From an uncultured Bacilli bacterium (GTDB taxonomy: Bacteria; Bacillota_I; Bacilli_A; RF39; UBA660), in NCBI GenBank assembly GCA_947588795.1, contig CANPZJ010000056.1, forward strand, positions 1 through 5,175: a DNA stretch of 5,175 nt, read 5' to 3'. The notes beneath the pieces were generated by a model. It was not told the origin of the DNA. It made no database searches and worked only from the letters and a program-made list of their open reading frames with translations. The translations under genes were made by a program, and so were the position numbers. How positions within the stretch are numbered: the stretch's first letter is position 1; every line of letters begins with the position of its first letter. Shown piece after piece: positions 5,162 to 5,175 of the stretch.

Positions 5162-5175
5162 TAAAAAATTGGTAT

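Noticed and set aside
5071..5175. Minus-strand partial open frame of 35 codons at the right edge
   Set aside because: The translation is a Phe/Tyr/Ser-rich string with no recognisable domain. It arises from the AAGTAA repeats and ends inside a terminator-like hairpin, so it is more likely a chance frame than a gene end.

Overview
This 5.2 kb window is strongly AT-rich chromosomal DNA from a low-GC Gram-positive type bacterium, most likely an uncultured member of the Bacilli/Mollicutes side of the Firmicutes. The reasons are the ftsY-ylxM-ffh gene order, the presence of a YlxM protein, Bacillus-like SRP protein motifs, A/T-ending codons and short intergenic gaps. All tryptophans I checked are TGG, and the five complete genes end in TAA or TAG. 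I therefore read the window with the standard bacterial code and see no sign of TGA recoding. The genus cannot be told from the sequence.

Layout, left to right. Bases 1-153 hold the N-terminal part of a very basic, unrecognised protein on the minus strand that runs off the left edge. Bases 154-461 are a 308 bp divergent regulatory region. It has an extended -10 for the minus-strand gene, a good plus-strand promoter (253-281) whose predicted start falls at the foot of a long, bulged, terminator-like RNA structure (291-361), an A/T-only inverted repeat (361-392), and a second plus-strand promoter with a ribosome binding site for the next gene. Bases 462-1565 (+) encode a short zinc metallopeptidase resembling the catalytic part of family M3 (oligoendopeptidase F).

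Bases 1562-4277 (minus strand) are a tight three-gene protein-targeting operon, transcribed in the order ftsY, ylxM, ffh. FtsY is the SRP receptor GTPase, YlxM a small helix-turn-helix SRP-associated protein, and Ffh the SRP54 GTPase that carries the SRP RNA and binds signal sequences. ftsY and ylxM overlap by one base (TAATG). The ffh ribosome binding site lies in the last codons of ylxM. Ffh and FtsY pair through their NG domains to bring signal-sequence-bearing ribosomes to the membrane. The SRP RNA itself is not in this window. The stop codons of ffh and the peptidase gene overlap tail to tail, and the best terminator for the SRP operon lies inside the peptidase coding sequence.

Bases 4383-4991 (minus) encode an unrecognised 202-residue membrane protein: two adjacent transmembrane helices flanked by coiled-coil-like segments. 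It has its own promoter (5019-5046) and a terminator before ftsY. The right end (5047-5175) has two terminator-like hairpins reading leftward and then the start of a degenerate short-repeat region that continues past the edge.

I see no CRISPR array, insertion sequence, tRNA, rRNA or clear novel multi-gene system. The most interesting items are the small structured RNA candidate at 288-367 and the terminator embedded in the peptidase gene.
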